DNA of 64,000 bases. Origin: Weizmannia acidilactici. Lineage in GTDB: Bacteria; Bacillota; Bacilli; Bacillales; Bacillaceae_C. Made by a program: the position numbers and the translations under genes. This document shows, one piece after another, positions 1 through 8,462 of this stretch. Below the pieces are notes generated by a model, which was not told where the DNA came from, did no database searches, and was given only the letters and a program-made list of their open reading frames with translations. The stretch covers positions 1 through 64,000 of the forward strand of contig NZ_BKZP01000013.1 of assembly GCF_008974185.1 (NCBI RefSeq), in the 5' to 3' direction. Each line of letters begins with the position of its first letter. Position 1 is the first letter of the stretch.

Positions 1-168
1 AGCATATTGGCGAATTTCTAAAAGTCCAATATTACACAAAACCCTTGGTAACTCCTATATGAAAAGTATTGTGACAAGCGTCATTTATTTGGTTGAACCG
101 CCGTATACGGAACCGTACGTACGGTGGTGTGAGAGGACGGGGGCTAGTCACCTCCTCCTACTCGATTC
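1..168 (+). mobile_element. 3' end of a group II intron (IEP tail, domains V and VI)
   Basis: Bases 97-105 pair with 120-128 (nine pairs, one G-T wobble). Inside them 106-109 pair with 114-117 around the tetraloop at 110-113, leaving a two-base bulge at 118-119. That is the shape of group II intron domain V. A G-rich/C-rich stem at about 133-160 fits domain VI, and the intron probably ends near the CTCGAT at 161-166. Frame 2 from base 2 reads YWRISKSPILHKTLGNSY, which resembles the C-terminus of intron-encoded reverse transcriptase/maturases. The frame then runs open into domain V, without the usual tail and stop, so the 3' part may carry a small deletion. The rest of the intron lies outside the window. 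Confidence 0.72.
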
Positions 169-230
169 TAGCGCAAGCCAGAATATGAACAAAATAAAGG
201 GCAAGTGTATCTTATTTTTTTAATATCAGG

Positions 231-236
231 TATAAT
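231..236 (+). promoter_or_regulatory. -10 box for the acyl-CoA synthetase gene
   Basis: A perfect TATAAT lies 35 bases before the TTG start. No convincing -35 hexamer is visible at 16-18 bases upstream, so the promoter call is moderate. It sits about 65 bases downstream of the presumed intron end, so the intron did not interrupt the promoter core. Confidence 0.45.
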
Positions 237-270
237 AATGAGGTACTAAAACTCTTGGGAGGCGATTTGA

Positions 271-1848
271 TTGCGTCGTGAAGACCTGATTGCGCCACAA
301 ATTTACAATATAGCGGAAGAAGTTGAAAAATACGCCCAAGGCCCCCGCAAGGTTGCGCTCATTTGGGAAGATAAAGAAGGAAAGCATAGAGAAGTCACTT
401 ACCAGGAATTAATGAAAAACGCAAATAGAACCGGGAACGTTTTTCTGAAAAGCGGGTTGAAGAAAGGCGATATCATTCTCGTCATGGTGCCGAGAATTGT
501 GGAGGCGTACGAAGTGTATCTCGCCGCGTTAAAATGCGGGATTGTTATTTTGCCAAGTTCGGAAATGCTCAGGACAAAGGATCTTGATTACCGCGTTCAG
601 GCGGGCGATGTGAAAGGCGTTGTATCCCATTATTCCTGCGCCGGGCAGTTCAAAAACGTCCGCGGGATTGAAGCATTGAAAAAATTTGTGATTGGAAAGC
701 CTGAACCGGGATGGACATTTTTGGATGAAGCGAAAGAAACCGCGTCCGATCAACTGGAAACGGCTAAAACGTCCAAAGATGATATGGCATTTTTGTCCTA
801 TACATCCGGAACGACCGGCAATCCAAAGGGTGTCGTCCATTCCCACGGCTGGGGTTATTCGCATTTGCGTACAGCCGCACCGAATTGGCTCGGAATCAGG
901 GAAGATGACAGAGTTTGGGCAACAGCCGCACCGGGATGGCAGAAATGGGTCTGGAGCCCGTTCCTTTCCGTGCTCGGTTCAGGGGCGGCAGGCTTTGTAT
1001 ATAACGGCCGTTTTGACCCCGAAAAATATTTGTCGCTCCTCGATGAATACAAAATTAATGTGCTTTGCTGCACACCGACGGAATACCGCTTGATGGCAAA
1101 AGTGGATGATTTGTCGCATTACCATCTGGAACATTTGCGGAGCGCCGTATCCGCAGGGGAACCGTTAAACCGTGAAGTGATCGAAGTATTTAAAAAACAT
1201 TTTGGGATAAAAATCCGGGATGGCTACGGGCAGACAGAGAATACGCTGCTCATCGGAATTTCCATTGATATGGATTTGCGCCCGGGCTCGATGGGAAAAC
1301 CTTTTCCGGGAAACCAGGTAGAGATCATTAACGAGGACGGCGAGCCGTGCAAGCCGGGGGAAGTCGGGGATATTGCCGTACATAAAGATACCCCTGCGCT
1401 TTTTAAATATTATTACAAAGAACCGGAACGCACGGCCCAGCAGTACCGCGGCGACTACTATATTACGGGCGACAGGGCGAGAAAGGACGAAGACGGCTAT
1501 TATTGGTTCGAAGGCAGGCGGGATGACATCATCATCTCTTCCGGTTATACAATCGGGCCGTTTGAAGTCGAAGATGCGCTCGTAAAACATCCTTATGTCA
1601 AAGAGTGTGCGGTTGTTGCAAGCCCGCATGAAATCCGCGGAAATATCGTAAAAGCTTTTGTGGTGCTGAAAGAAGGGATCAGCGAGGACATGCCGGGTCT
1701 TGTAAAAGAATTGCAAAACCATGTGAAGCAGCTCACCGCGCCTTACAAATATCCGCGCGCCATTGAGTTTATTAAAGAACTGCCGAAAACGGCATCAGGG
1801 AAGATCCGCCGCGTCGAACTCAGGCGGCAGGAACTGGATAGGATGTAA
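271..1848 (+). CDS. ytcI: Acyl-CoA synthetase (AMP-forming), YtcI-like
   Basis: Member of the ANL adenylating superfamily: it activates a short- or medium-chain acid with ATP to an acyl-AMP and transfers the acyl group to CoA. The 525-residue length is usual for the acetyl-/acyl-CoA synthetase branch. The phosphate-binding loop SYTSGTTGNPKGV is at residues 176-188, the YGQTE motif lies mid-protein, and the C-terminal catalytic lysine in TASGKIRR is K511. The TTG start is preceded by GGGAGG at 257-262. The same gene precedes sppA in B. subtilis, where it is called ytcI. The exact acid substrate cannot be read from sequence. It is probably monocistronic because a terminator follows. Confidence 0.85.
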   Translation: MRREDLIAPQIYNIAEEVEKYAQGPRKVALIWEDKEGKHREVTYQELMKNANRTGNVFLKSGLKKGDIILVMVPRIVEAYEVYLAALKCGIVILPSSEMLRTKDLDYRVQAGDVKGVVSHYSCAGQFKNVRGIEALKKFVIGKPEPGWTFLDEAKETASDQLETAKTSKDDMAFLSYTSGTTGNPKGVVHSHGWGYSHLRTAAPNWLGIREDDRVWATAAPGWQKWVWSPFLSVLGSGAAGFVYNGRFDPEKYLSLLDEYKINVLCCTPTEYRLMAKVDDLSHYHLEHLRSAVSAGEPLNREVIEVFKKHFGIKIRDGYGQTENTLLIGISIDMDLRPGSMGKPFPGNQVEIINEDGEPCKPGEVGDIAVHKDTPALFKYYYKEPERTAQQYRGDYYITGDRARKDEDGYYWFEGRRDDIIISSGYTIGPFEVEDALVKHPYVKECAVVASPHEIRGNIVKAFVVLKEGISEDMPGLVKELQNHVKQLTAPYKYPRAIEFIKELPKTASGKIRRVELRRQELDRM

Positions 1849-1856
1849 ACGAAAAC

Positions 1857-1903
1857 CTCCGGGCATTTTTTCGAAAATCGGGAAAAATGCCCGAATTTTT
1901 GTT
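1857..1903 (+). terminator. Intrinsic terminator after ytcI
   Basis: The arms CGGGCATTTTT and AAAAATGCCCG form a long hairpin followed by a short T-rich stretch. It lies directly after the ytcI stop codon. Confidence 0.7.
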
Positions 1904-1985
1904 TAAAAGTACCCGCCCTTCAAGTAAAATAAAATTAAACCTATACAGGGCCGTTAAAACAAATGTGGAAGGATGAAGCCGTAAC

Positions 1986-2996
1986 ATGAATAAAAAAAGA
2001 TGGGGAGCACTTGCGGTTGCAGGCGGGCTGTTTGTTGTTTCAGTTATCGTGAACTTTGCAAGCATGGCGGTCACAACCGATTTTTCAAATCTTTTTAAAG
2101 ATGCCTTTACATCCAGTGACGTTTCGGAAAACGTGCTGCAGGATGGCGATGGGGCAAAGAAAATTGCCGTGTTAGATGTGAACGGCACGATCCAGGATAC
2201 CGGCGCTTCGCCATCCCTGCTTGACAACGGAGAATACAACCACCAAGGCTTTCTTGAAGAACTAGACAAGGCGAAAAATGACAGCCAGATCAAAGGCATT
2301 ATTTTACATATTAACTCGCCCGGCGGAGGGGTTGCCGAATCGGCAGAAATCCACCACCGCTTAATGCAAATTAAAAATGAAACGAAAAAGCCGATTTACG
2401 TTTCAATGGGCCCGACTTGCGCATCAGGGGCTTATTATATTTCGACACCCGCCGATAAAATTTTTGCCAGCCCGGAAACACTGACCGGGTCCCTCGGGGT
2501 GATTATGGAGAGCGTGAACTACGGGAATCTTGCCAAAAAGCTCGGCATTGATTTCCCGGTCATTAAGAGCGGGCAGTATAAAGACATCATGAGCCCTTAC
2601 CGGGATATGACAAAAAACGAAAAAGAAATGCTCCAGAAGATGGTCAATAATTCTTATGAAGGCTTTGTGGATGTGATTTCAAAAGGCCGCGGCATTCCGA
2701 AGAGTGAGGTACGCAAAATTGCGGACGGGCGCGTCTATGACGGAAGGCAGGCGATGAAGCTGCATTTAATCGACCAATACGGATACTTGGATGACACGAT
2801 TTCTGCCATGAAAAAAACTCTTCATATCAGCAATGCACAGGTGGTCGAATACGAAACGAGCGCCGGGCTGGATTCCTTGCTTTCAGCTTCCGCGCAAAAA
2901 ATCCTCGGAAAAGAGGCCGAGGCAACAGGTCTTTTGCATCTGTTGTCCCAGTCGGACGCACCGCGGTTGATGTACTTATATTCTAGGGCTGAATAG
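1986..2996 (+). CDS. sppA: Signal peptide peptidase SppA
   Basis: Membrane-bound serine protease of the S49/ClpP-like fold that degrades cleaved signal peptides in the cytoplasmic membrane; in B. subtilis it also protects against cationic peptides. The N-terminus has one membrane anchor (about residues 7-29), followed by the protease domain. The nucleophile is S147 in CASGAYY and the general base is K199 in GQYKD. These match the Ser147/Lys199 dyad known for B. subtilis SppA. Length 336 against about 335 in that protein. GGAAGGA lies 12 bases before the ATG. The RDD gene follows after 11 bases, so the two are probably cotranscribed. Confidence 0.93.
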   Translation: MNKKRWGALAVAGGLFVVSVIVNFASMAVTTDFSNLFKDAFTSSDVSENVLQDGDGAKKIAVLDVNGTIQDTGASPSLLDNGEYNHQGFLEELDKAKNDSQIKGIILHINSPGGGVAESAEIHHRLMQIKNETKKPIYVSMGPTCASGAYYISTPADKIFASPETLTGSLGVIMESVNYGNLAKKLGIDFPVIKSGQYKDIMSPYRDMTKNEKEMLQKMVNNSYEGFVDVISKGRGIPKSEVRKIADGRVYDGRQAMKLHLIDQYGYLDDTISAMKKTLHISNAQVVEYETSAGLDSLLSASAQKILGKEAEATGLLHLLSQSDAPRLMYLYSRAE

Positions 2997-3007
2997 GGGG
3001 AAGCATT

Positions 3008-3532
3008 GTGAATCCGAATGATCAAAATATAAATGGTTCCTTATTGCCAAATCCGGAAATTTCAACTCCCGTGCAGGGATGCCGTTACGCCGGGTTTTGG
3101 ATGCGGATGTGGGCTTATTCTCTTGATCTCATCGTTATCCAAAGTATGAAATGGCTGATCATCCATCCCGTTTTCCGTATGTTAAAACTGGATCTAGGTG
3201 ATTCCGGCATTTTTTCGCCGATATCGGTCACATCCGCAATCGTGTTTTACGGGTATTTCGTGTTGATGACGAAATGTTTCGGCCAGACTTTGGGAAAAAT
3301 GGTATTCGGGCTGAAAGTCGTGACGTTGCCTCCATCCGGGAAGCTTTCCTGGGGCACCGTTTTGTTCCGGGAATGGATCGGCCGCTATATATGCGGGGTT
3401 GTTGCGGTTTTATACCTCATCGTGGCCTTTACGCCGAAAAAACAAGGGCTGCATGATATTTTTGCGGATACCGCCGTCATCCACGAACGGCAGCAAGAAC
3501 CGCTGTACACGTACGCTGAACCTGCTTCTTGA
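3008..3532 (+). CDS. yteJ: RDD family membrane protein, YteJ-like
   Basis: A 174-residue polytopic protein with about three hydrophobic segments and the RDD-family arginine and aspartates near the N-terminus (YAGFWMRMWAYSLDL, about residues 27-41). RDD proteins are poorly characterised; some have been linked to sodium/proton or osmotic transport, so no function is assigned. The GTG start follows AGGGGGA, which overlaps the end of sppA. The next gene order (ytfI, ytfJ) matches B. subtilis. A terminator overlaps its stop codon. Confidence 0.82.
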   Translation: MNPNDQNINGSLLPNPEISTPVQGCRYAGFWMRMWAYSLDLIVIQSMKWLIIHPVFRMLKLDLGDSGIFSPISVTSAIVFYGYFVLMTKCFGQTLGKMVFGLKVVTLPPSGKLSWGTVLFREWIGRYICGVVAVLYLIVAFTPKKQGLHDIFADTAVIHERQQEPLYTYAEPAS

Positions 3533-3548
3533 AGCAGGTTTATTTTTT
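3519..3548 (+). terminator. Intrinsic terminator overlapping the yteJ stop
   Basis: AACCTGCTTC pairs with GAAGCAGGTT around a very short loop and is followed by a run of T. The left arm includes the last codons of yteJ. Confidence 0.75.
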
Positions 3549-3592
3549 TTGCGCGTTGGCGATAATGGTTGGCTGAAAGGCTGATGATTGAA

Positions 3593-4258
3593 ATGATATG
3601 GTTTTTATCCTTTTTGCCGGTCATTTTTTTATTGGTATTGGTTCTTTGTCTTTCATCCGTTGTCGTTATTGTCGATTACGGGCATAACCGGGATGACGAC
3701 CATTTTTTCATCCAGTTCCGTTTATGGTATATCATCCGGCATACGATAAAAATTCCGGTGGTGAAAGTGGACCGCGAAAAGCCCGGTGTGGTGTACGAAA
3801 AAGAGACAAAGGAAAAAAAGAGCGGCGGGAAAATCACCCCCGATATCATTGAACAGCGCGTTGAAGAAATTAAAGCAATCACAGAGCGTGTCATCGGCTT
3901 AAAGACGATAGCCGGAAAATTTATACAGAGCATCCGGTTAAGCCGGTTTGAATGGTATACGGTGATCGGCCTTCACGATGCTGCATGGACGGGCATTGCA
4001 GCCGGAAGCATCTGGGCGGCAAAAGGGGGGATTTTAAGCTTGTTGACGAACCACCTGCTTGTGAAAACAGACCCCGTGATTTCCGTTACCCCCTCTTTCC
4101 AAAATCCGGATTCCGAGACGCATTTGAAGTGTATGTTTAAAATCCAAATCGGGAAAGCTATATTAGCCGGATATAAAGTTCTCAAATATTGGCGGGGAGG
4201 AAGAGCGGAAATCGGTGCCAAGCCGATTTCAAATCCAGAAAAAGACAAGCAAGCTTGA
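3593..4258 (+). CDS. ytfI: DUF2953 family protein, YtfI-like
   Basis: A protein of about 221 residues with an N-terminal hydrophobic segment, a charged Lys/Glu-rich middle and a C-terminal domain of the DUF2953 type. It lies immediately before ytfJ, as in B. subtilis, where the pair belongs to the sporulation set. Function is unknown. The start is uncertain: an in-frame TTG at 3569 and ATGs at 3584 and 3593 all precede the hydrophobic segment. The AAAGG at 3576-3580 is 12 bases before the ATG at 3593, hence the choice. Its 3' end lies 35 bases before ytfJ. Confidence 0.78.
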   Translation: MIWFLSFLPVIFLLVLVLCLSSVVVIVDYGHNRDDDHFFIQFRLWYIIRHTIKIPVVKVDREKPGVVYEKETKEKKSGGKITPDIIEQRVEEIKAITERVIGLKTIAGKFIQSIRLSRFEWYTVIGLHDAAWTGIAAGSIWAAKGGILSLLTNHLLVKTDPVISVTPSFQNPDSETHLKCMFKIQIGKAILAGYKVLKYWRGGRAEIGAKPISNPEKDKQA

Positions 4259-4293
4259 AATCCCCGCTAAAAAGAAGACAGGAGGAAACAACA

Positions 4294-4761
4294 ATGGGTT
4301 CACATCCGATCGAAGGCCTTATGACGGCAGCAATGGAAAATTTAAAGGAAATGATTGATGTTAACACGATCATTGGGGATCCGGTGGAAACTCCGGATGG
4401 GAGCGTGATTTTGACCGTTTCGAGAGTCGGCTTTGGTTTTGCAGCCGGCGGCAGCCAATTTAACACGAAAGCGAGATCGGGCGGAAGCGGCGATTCACAC
4501 TCGCCGGAACTTCCTTTCGGCGGGGGCAGCGGCGGCGGCGTATCGATTACCCCGATCGCATTTCTCGTTGTGAACGCACAAGGCGTTAAGATGCTGCATT
4601 TGGATCAAAACACGCATCTGATCGAGAAAATTATGGATGTTGCACCGGGTGTCGTCGAAAAAGTCCAGGGGATGCTGAAGCAAAACGGGCAAAAATCAAG
4701 CGGCCAAAACTCCCGGCAGCAGCCGCCGGCCAATCAGCAAAAACAGAATCTTGATTTTTAA
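4294..4761 (+). CDS. ytfJ: Sporulation protein YtfJ/GerW
   Basis: A 155-residue GerW-family protein; the B. subtilis homologue has about 151 residues and is expressed in the forespore, with GerW-family members linked to spore germination. Visible features are a conserved VGDPV-like N-terminal domain (IIGDPVETPDGSVI, about residues 23-36), a central glycine/serine-rich stretch (FGGGSGGGV) and a Gln/Ser-rich tail. The ATG at 4294 was chosen over an upstream in-frame start because it follows a full AGGAGG at 4280-4285 and gives the family length. It is the last gene of the sppA-yteJ-ytfI-ytfJ series. Confidence 0.87.
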   Translation: MGSHPIEGLMTAAMENLKEMIDVNTIIGDPVETPDGSVILTVSRVGFGFAAGGSQFNTKARSGGSGDSHSPELPFGGGSGGGVSITPIAFLVVNAQGVKMLHLDQNTHLIEKIMDVAPGVVEKVQGMLKQNGQKSSGQNSRQQPPANQQKQNLDF

Positions 4762-4787
4762 AAACCCGCTGTTTTGGCGGGTTTTTA
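4761..4787 (+). terminator. Intrinsic terminator after ytfJ
   Basis: AAAACCCGC pairs with GCGGGTTTT and the 3' arm continues in T residues, just after the ytfJ stop. Confidence 0.85.
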
Positions 4788-4788
4788 A

Positions 4789-4818
4789 TTGGATATTTTT
4801 TCTTTCCTCCAGTATGAT
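4789..4818 (+). promoter_or_regulatory. Probable vegetative promoter of tpx
   Basis: TTGGAT at 4789-4794 and TATGAT at 4813-4818 are spaced by 18 bases, about 80 bases before the tpx start. Confidence 0.5.
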
Positions 4819-4896
4819 AAATATTGAACACTTTATTTCATAAAACGGGATCGGCACCGGCCGCTTCGGTAAAAGAAAAACAAAGGAGGGTTTTTC

Positions 4897-5400
4897 ATGG
4901 CTTCAGTTACATTTAAAGGAAATCCGGTAACGTTGGAAGGAAATGGAGTCAAAGTCGGCGATAAAGCACCAAATTTTACCGTTTTGGAGAATGACCTTTC
5001 GGAGGTTACTCTGGAGGATACAAAGGGCGGCGTACGCATCTTCAGCGTTGTCCCGTCAATAGATACCGGCGTATGCGATGCGCAAACGCGCCGTTTTAAC
5101 GAGGAAGCGGGGAAACTTGGAAAAGATGTAAAAGTTTACACGTTTTCCTGTGACCTGCCTTTCGCGCAAAAAAGATGGTGTGCGGCTTCCGGCTTAGAAC
5201 ATGTAAAAATATTGTCAGACCACCGCGACTTATCATTTGGGAAAGCTTACGGCGTCGTGATGAAAGAACTCCGCCTGCTTGCCCGCGCCGTTTTCGTCGT
5301 TGATTCCAATGATACGGTTACATATGTGGAATATGTAAGCGAAGGAACCAACCACCCGGATTACGAAAAAGCATTGCAGGCAGCCAAAGAAGCAAAGTAA
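4897..5400 (+). CDS. tpx: Thiol peroxidase Tpx
   Basis: Atypical 2-Cys peroxiredoxin of the cytoplasm that reduces hydrogen peroxide and alkyl hydroperoxides with electrons from thioredoxin. Length is 167 residues, the usual Tpx size. The peroxidatic cysteine is C60 in [10 protein letters not shown], the resolving cysteine is C95 in FAQKRWCA, and the proline, serine/threonine and arginine (QTRRF) around the active site are present. The ATG follows CAAAGGAGG. It is flanked by its own promoter and a repeat-rich spacer, so it is probably monocistronic. Confidence 0.95.
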   Translation: MASVTFKGNPVTLEGNGVKVGDKAPNFTVLENDLSEVTLEDTKGGVRIFSVVPSIDTGVCDAQTRRFNEEAGKLGKDVKVYTFSCDLPFAQKRWCAASGLEHVKILSDHRDLSFGKAYGVVMKELRLLARAVFVVDSNDTVTYVEYVSEGTNHPDYEKALQAAKEAK

Positions 5401-5404
5401 ATAG

Positions 5405-5510
5405 AAAAGCGGAGGCGCTCGCCCATCGGCCCCCTTTTTTAAAGGGGCTGTCCCAAAGTCGGTAAATTGACCAGAGGCGCCCCTTTTTTTATGTAAGGTA
5501 TTATCTGAGA
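5405..5510. repeat. Composite extragenic repeat, CTGTCCCAAA type
   Basis: Starts with AAAAGCGGAGGCGCTCGCC, a motif I know as a recurrent extragenic repeat in Bacillaceae and partly repeated at 15.75 kb in this window. It continues with AAAGGGGCTGTCCCAAAGTC at 5441-5460 and GGTAAAT. The latter motif recurs in inverse orientation at 53.76 kb. The arms GGGGC...GCCCC also give hairpins that could end tpx transcription. It looks like nested remnants of small mobile repeats; no ORF is present. Confidence 0.6.
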
Positions 5511-5512
5511 AT

Positions 5513-5640
5513 GTTGATGATCGCAAAATTCACTCGCTTTCCGCACGTGTCGCGAGCCTCCTCGCTCGTCCCTCAAGCACACTGGGTCTCTTCTTGCTCG
5601 CTTTTCCCGCAGGAGTCCCGTGAATTTCGCGATCATCAAC
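5513..5640. repeat. 128-bp element with 21-bp terminal inverted repeats
   Basis: GTTGATGATCGC followed by AAAATTCAC at 5513-5533 is matched at 20 of 21 positions by the reverse complement of 5620-5640. The interior contains CTCGCTTTCCGC and CCCGCAGGAGTCCC, features of a repeat family common between Bacillus genes. Degenerate relatives are visible at 30.03-30.11 kb and, inverted, at 40.27-40.37 kb. No coding potential. Size and end structure suggest a miniature inverted-repeat element. Confidence 0.72.
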
Positions 5641-5682
5641 AAGTAATATACAGAGAAAATACATAAAAACCGCCTTATCCAT

Positions 5683-5688
5683 TATAAT
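5683..5688 (+). promoter_or_regulatory. -10 box upstream of ytxK
   Basis: Perfect TATAAT 85 bases before the ytxK start, just outside the 128-bp repeat. The -35 region is poor. Confidence 0.4.
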
Positions 5689-5712
5689 GTGAGTGTCTGG
5701 CAAACATTGAAT

Positions 5713-5735
5713 GTCCCCGATGAAAAATCGGGGAT
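5713..5735 (+). promoter_or_regulatory. Leader hairpin before ytxK
   Basis: CCCCGAT and ATCGGGG form a perfect seven-pair stem with a small A-rich loop, followed by ATTTTACTT. It lies between the -10 box and the gene. The short T-run makes it a weak terminator or a mRNA 5' stabiliser. Confidence 0.4.
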
Positions 5736-5772
5736 TTTACTTGGATAAATCAAATAAAAAGGAAGAGAATGA

Positions 5773-6774
5773 ATGACAAAATCTCCAGTAGAAACATTAT
5801 TCACAGCATTCAACGAATCTGCGCTCATTTTGCAGAATAGCCTTTCCGTTACATACTTGGAAGCTATTGCTATGACCGGCGAAAACTTATTCCGCGGTCG
5901 CATCACCCAAAACGGCCTCAGTGAACTTGATGAAAAACGCCTCAATAAAATATACAGGAATATCAATCTCGATGCTTTTTCGCGCGAACAAATCCGGAAA
6001 TCCTACCAGCTCGCCATTTTAAAAGGCATGAAAGAAAATGTACAGACTAACCACCAAATGACGCCAGATACAATCGGCCTGCTCATGAGCTACTTCATCG
6101 CCAAGTTTACAGAGGGCAGGGATGCTTTTTCCATCCTGGATCCTGCTGTCGGCACCGGCAACCTGCTGACAACGATTTTAAACCAGCTGGAGCAGAAAAA
6201 AATTACCGCCTACGGCGTGGATATTGACGATGTCCTGATCAGGCTGGCCTATACAGGGGCGAACTTGCTGCATCACGAAATCGAACTGTTTACGCAAGAT
6301 GCGCTTTCCCATTTGTTCATCGATCCGGTCGATGTTGTTGTGTGTGATTTGCCGGTCGGGTACTATCCGAATGATGCCGGCGCGGCGCAGTATAAGCTGG
6401 AGGCCGATGAAGGGCATTCTTACGCACATCATCTGTTTATCGAGCAGAGCCTGAGGACGGCACGCCCGGGCGGATATTTATTTTTCCTGATTCCGAACCA
6501 TTTGTTTGAATCAAAAGAAGCGCCGAAACTCCATCAATTTTTAAAGGAAGAAGCAGATATTCAGGCGGTATTGCAGTTGCCGCTGTCCGCTTTTAAGCAT
6601 GAACAGGCTGCCAAAAGCATCTTTGTCATCCGGAAAAAAGCCGATGGTGTAAAAGCGCCAGAGCAGGTGCTGCTCGCCTCGTTGCCGTCTTTTTCCAACC
6701 AGCAGGCCCTCCGGCAGGTAATGGCAAAAATCGACGCCTGGTGCAAAGAAAATATCCAAATCAACGAAAAGTAA
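5773..6774 (+). CDS. ytxK: Class I SAM-dependent methyltransferase YtxK
   Basis: A 333-residue protein of the adenine-N6 DNA methylase fold. The AdoMet-binding motif I is FSILDPAVGTGNLLT (about residues 119-133). The catalytic motif IV is DLPVGYYP rather than the canonical NPPY/DPPY, so true adenine methylation is doubtful. B. subtilis ytxK sits between tpx and ackA exactly as here, and its role is not established. No specificity subunit or nuclease lies nearby, which argues against a restriction-modification function. The ATG follows GGAAGAGA. A strong hairpin separates it from ackA. Confidence 0.85.
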   Translation: MTKSPVETLFTAFNESALILQNSLSVTYLEAIAMTGENLFRGRITQNGLSELDEKRLNKIYRNINLDAFSREQIRKSYQLAILKGMKENVQTNHQMTPDTIGLLMSYFIAKFTEGRDAFSILDPAVGTGNLLTTILNQLEQKKITAYGVDIDDVLIRLAYTGANLLHHEIELFTQDALSHLFIDPVDVVVCDLPVGYYPNDAGAAQYKLEADEGHSYAHHLFIEQSLRTARPGGYLFFLIPNHLFESKEAPKLHQFLKEEADIQAVLQLPLSAFKHEQAAKSIFVIRKKADGVKAPEQVLLASLPSFSNQQALRQVMAKIDAWCKENIQINEK

Positions 6775-6783
6775 CATTACTGA

Positions 6784-6845
6784 CAGAAAATTGGGGATGG
6801 AAGGCAAAATCTGGCTTCCTTGGGCTCCAATTTTTCTGTTTTTAT
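6784..6845 (+). terminator. Intrinsic terminator after ytxK
   Basis: CAGAAAATTGG pairs with CCAATTTTTCTG and an inner GGAAG/CTTCC stem extends it; T residues follow. Confidence 0.7.
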
Positions 6846-6942
6846 GGTGTGATATGATTTGTTATGTAGATTTGCAACATGAAAATAGTAAAATTTTCAA
6901 TAGTATAAAATTTCAGTAAAAACAATCTGAAAAGTGGAACAT

Positions 6943-6948
6943 TATAAT
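6943..6948 (+). promoter_or_regulatory. -10-like box in the ackA upstream region
   Basis: TATAAT whose last base is the first base of the cre box. A second possible promoter, TTGAAA at 7010-7015 with TAATAG at 7032-7037, lies downstream of cre. Which is used decides whether CcpA would activate or repress. Confidence 0.35.
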
Positions 6949-6961
6949 GGGAACGCTTTCA
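6948..6961 (+). promoter_or_regulatory. Catabolite-responsive element (cre) of ackA
   Basis: TGGGAACGCTTTCA matches the core CcpA operator consensus (TGNAANCGNTNNCA) at all but the loosest position. In B. subtilis, CcpA bound upstream of the ackA promoter activates acetate overflow during growth on glucose. Here the box is about 115 bases before the start codon, consistent with the same role. Confidence 0.8.
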
Positions 6962-7075
6962 TTTTAAAATTAGGTTGAAAAAAGTCAAATTGAATGGCAA
7001 AATGGGAAATTGAAAAGGTATTTTAGTAAATTAATAGTGATTTCATCTGATGTTTGATTGAAGGGATGACAAGCT

Positions 7076-8266
7076 ATGGCAAAAATTATGGCAATTAATG
7101 CGGGGAGTTCCTCTTTAAAATTCCAATTATTTGATATGCCAAATGAAAGCGTTATAACAAAAGGTTTGATTGAAAGAATCGGATTAAAAGATGCCCTCTT
7201 TTCGATTACGGTGGAGGGAGAGAGGCTAAAAGAAATTACGGATATTCCGAACCACGAAGTTGCGGTGCAGTTTTTGTTGAAAAAACTAACGGAAACCGGG
7301 ATCATTCATTCCTTGGATGAAATAGAAGGGGTCGGCCACCGCGTTGTCCACGGCGGCGAAATATTCAGCGACTCTGCAGTTATTGATGAGCATGTGCTCC
7401 AACAGATAGAAGATTTGGCCGAACTGGCCCCGCTCCATAACCGGGCCAATGCGACGGGGATTCGGGCGTTCCGCGCAGTGCTGCCGGATGTCGTTCAAGT
7501 TGCTGTCTTTGATACCGCTTTCCACCAAACCATGCCAGAAAGTTCCTTTTTATACAGCCTGCCATATGAATATTACGAAAAATACCGTATCCGCAAATAC
7601 GGCTTCCACGGCACTTCCCATAAATATGTTTCAATGCGTGCGTCCGAGCTGCTCGGAAGACCGATTGAACAGCTGCGCTTGATCTCCTGCCATTTAGGCA
7701 ACGGGGCGAGCATCGCAGCCATTCAGGGCGGAAAATCGATCGACACATCAATGGGCTTTACCCCTTTGGCTGGTGTGACGATGGGGACGCGTTCCGGAAA
7801 TATCGACCCTGCACTGATCCCCTTTATTATGGAAAAGACAGGAAAAAATGCTGAAGAAGTGCTGGAAGTCTTAAATAAAGAATCCGGGCTGCTCGGGATT
7901 TCTGGCGTTTCAAGCGATTTGCGCGATATCCAGGTGGCGGCGGAACTTGAAAGGAACCAAAGGGCGGAATTGGCGCTCGATATTTTTGCGAACCGGATCC
8001 ATAAATATATTGGTTCTTATGCCGCAAAAATGGCCGGTGTTGACGCGATTATTTTCACGGCCGGCATTGGGGAAAACAGTGATTCGATCCGCGCGAGAAT
8101 CTTGACCGGGCTGGAATTTATGGGCATTTATTGGGATCCGACCCTGAATCAGATCCGCGGAACGGAGGCCTTTATCAATTATCCGCACTCACCTGTAAAA
8201 GTGCTTGTCATCCCGACGAATGAAGAATTGATGATTGCGCGCGATGTTGTCCGCCTGTCTTCATGA
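7076..8266 (+). CDS. ackA: Acetate kinase
   Basis: Cytoplasmic enzyme that converts acetyl phosphate and ADP to acetate and ATP, the last step of acetate overflow. Its 396 residues carry all family signatures: [12 protein letters not shown] near the N-terminus, VGHRVVHGG with the substrate-binding arginine, [21 protein letters not shown] with the catalytic histidine, CHLGNGAS, and FTAGIGENS in the second acetokinase domain. ATG start preceded by GGGATGA. It has its own regulatory region with a cre box and is probably monocistronic. Confidence 0.97.
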   Translation: MAKIMAINAGSSSLKFQLFDMPNESVITKGLIERIGLKDALFSITVEGERLKEITDIPNHEVAVQFLLKKLTETGIIHSLDEIEGVGHRVVHGGEIFSDSAVIDEHVLQQIEDLAELAPLHNRANATGIRAFRAVLPDVVQVAVFDTAFHQTMPESSFLYSLPYEYYEKYRIRKYGFHGTSHKYVSMRASELLGRPIEQLRLISCHLGNGASIAAIQGGKSIDTSMGFTPLAGVTMGTRSGNIDPALIPFIMEKTGKNAEEVLEVLNKESGLLGISGVSSDLRDIQVAAELERNQRAELALDIFANRIHKYIGSYAAKMAGVDAIIFTAGIGENSDSIRARILTGLEFMGIYWDPTLNQIRGTEAFINYPHSPVKVLVIPTNEELMIARDVVRLSS

Positions 8267-8422
8267 TCCGAAGCATGCTACGATCGGTCGGGGGTTAACA
8301 AACCAATGGTGCAGCTTATCTTGCCGGGTGAGCTGCTTTTTTGCTTGTATTTCTTTTTGCTCTACTCATGTTTTTCATTTTGTGATCGGCCTGCCGCAAA
8401 TTCCGTTTTTTCTGCGTTGTGG

Positions 8423-8428
8423 TATAAT
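8423..8428 (+). promoter_or_regulatory. Extended -10 promoter of the EcsC-like gene
   Basis: TGGTATAAT forms an extended -10 (TGn before TATAAT) 35 bases before the start at 8463. Confidence 0.5.
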
Positions 8429-8462
8429 TGGATTATATGGAAATTGGAAGCGGGTGCATCAT

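Noticed and set aside
5773-6774. Restriction-modification system around YtxK
   Set aside because: No endonuclease or specificity subunit nearby, motif IV is altered and the gene is a conserved housekeeping neighbour of ackA.
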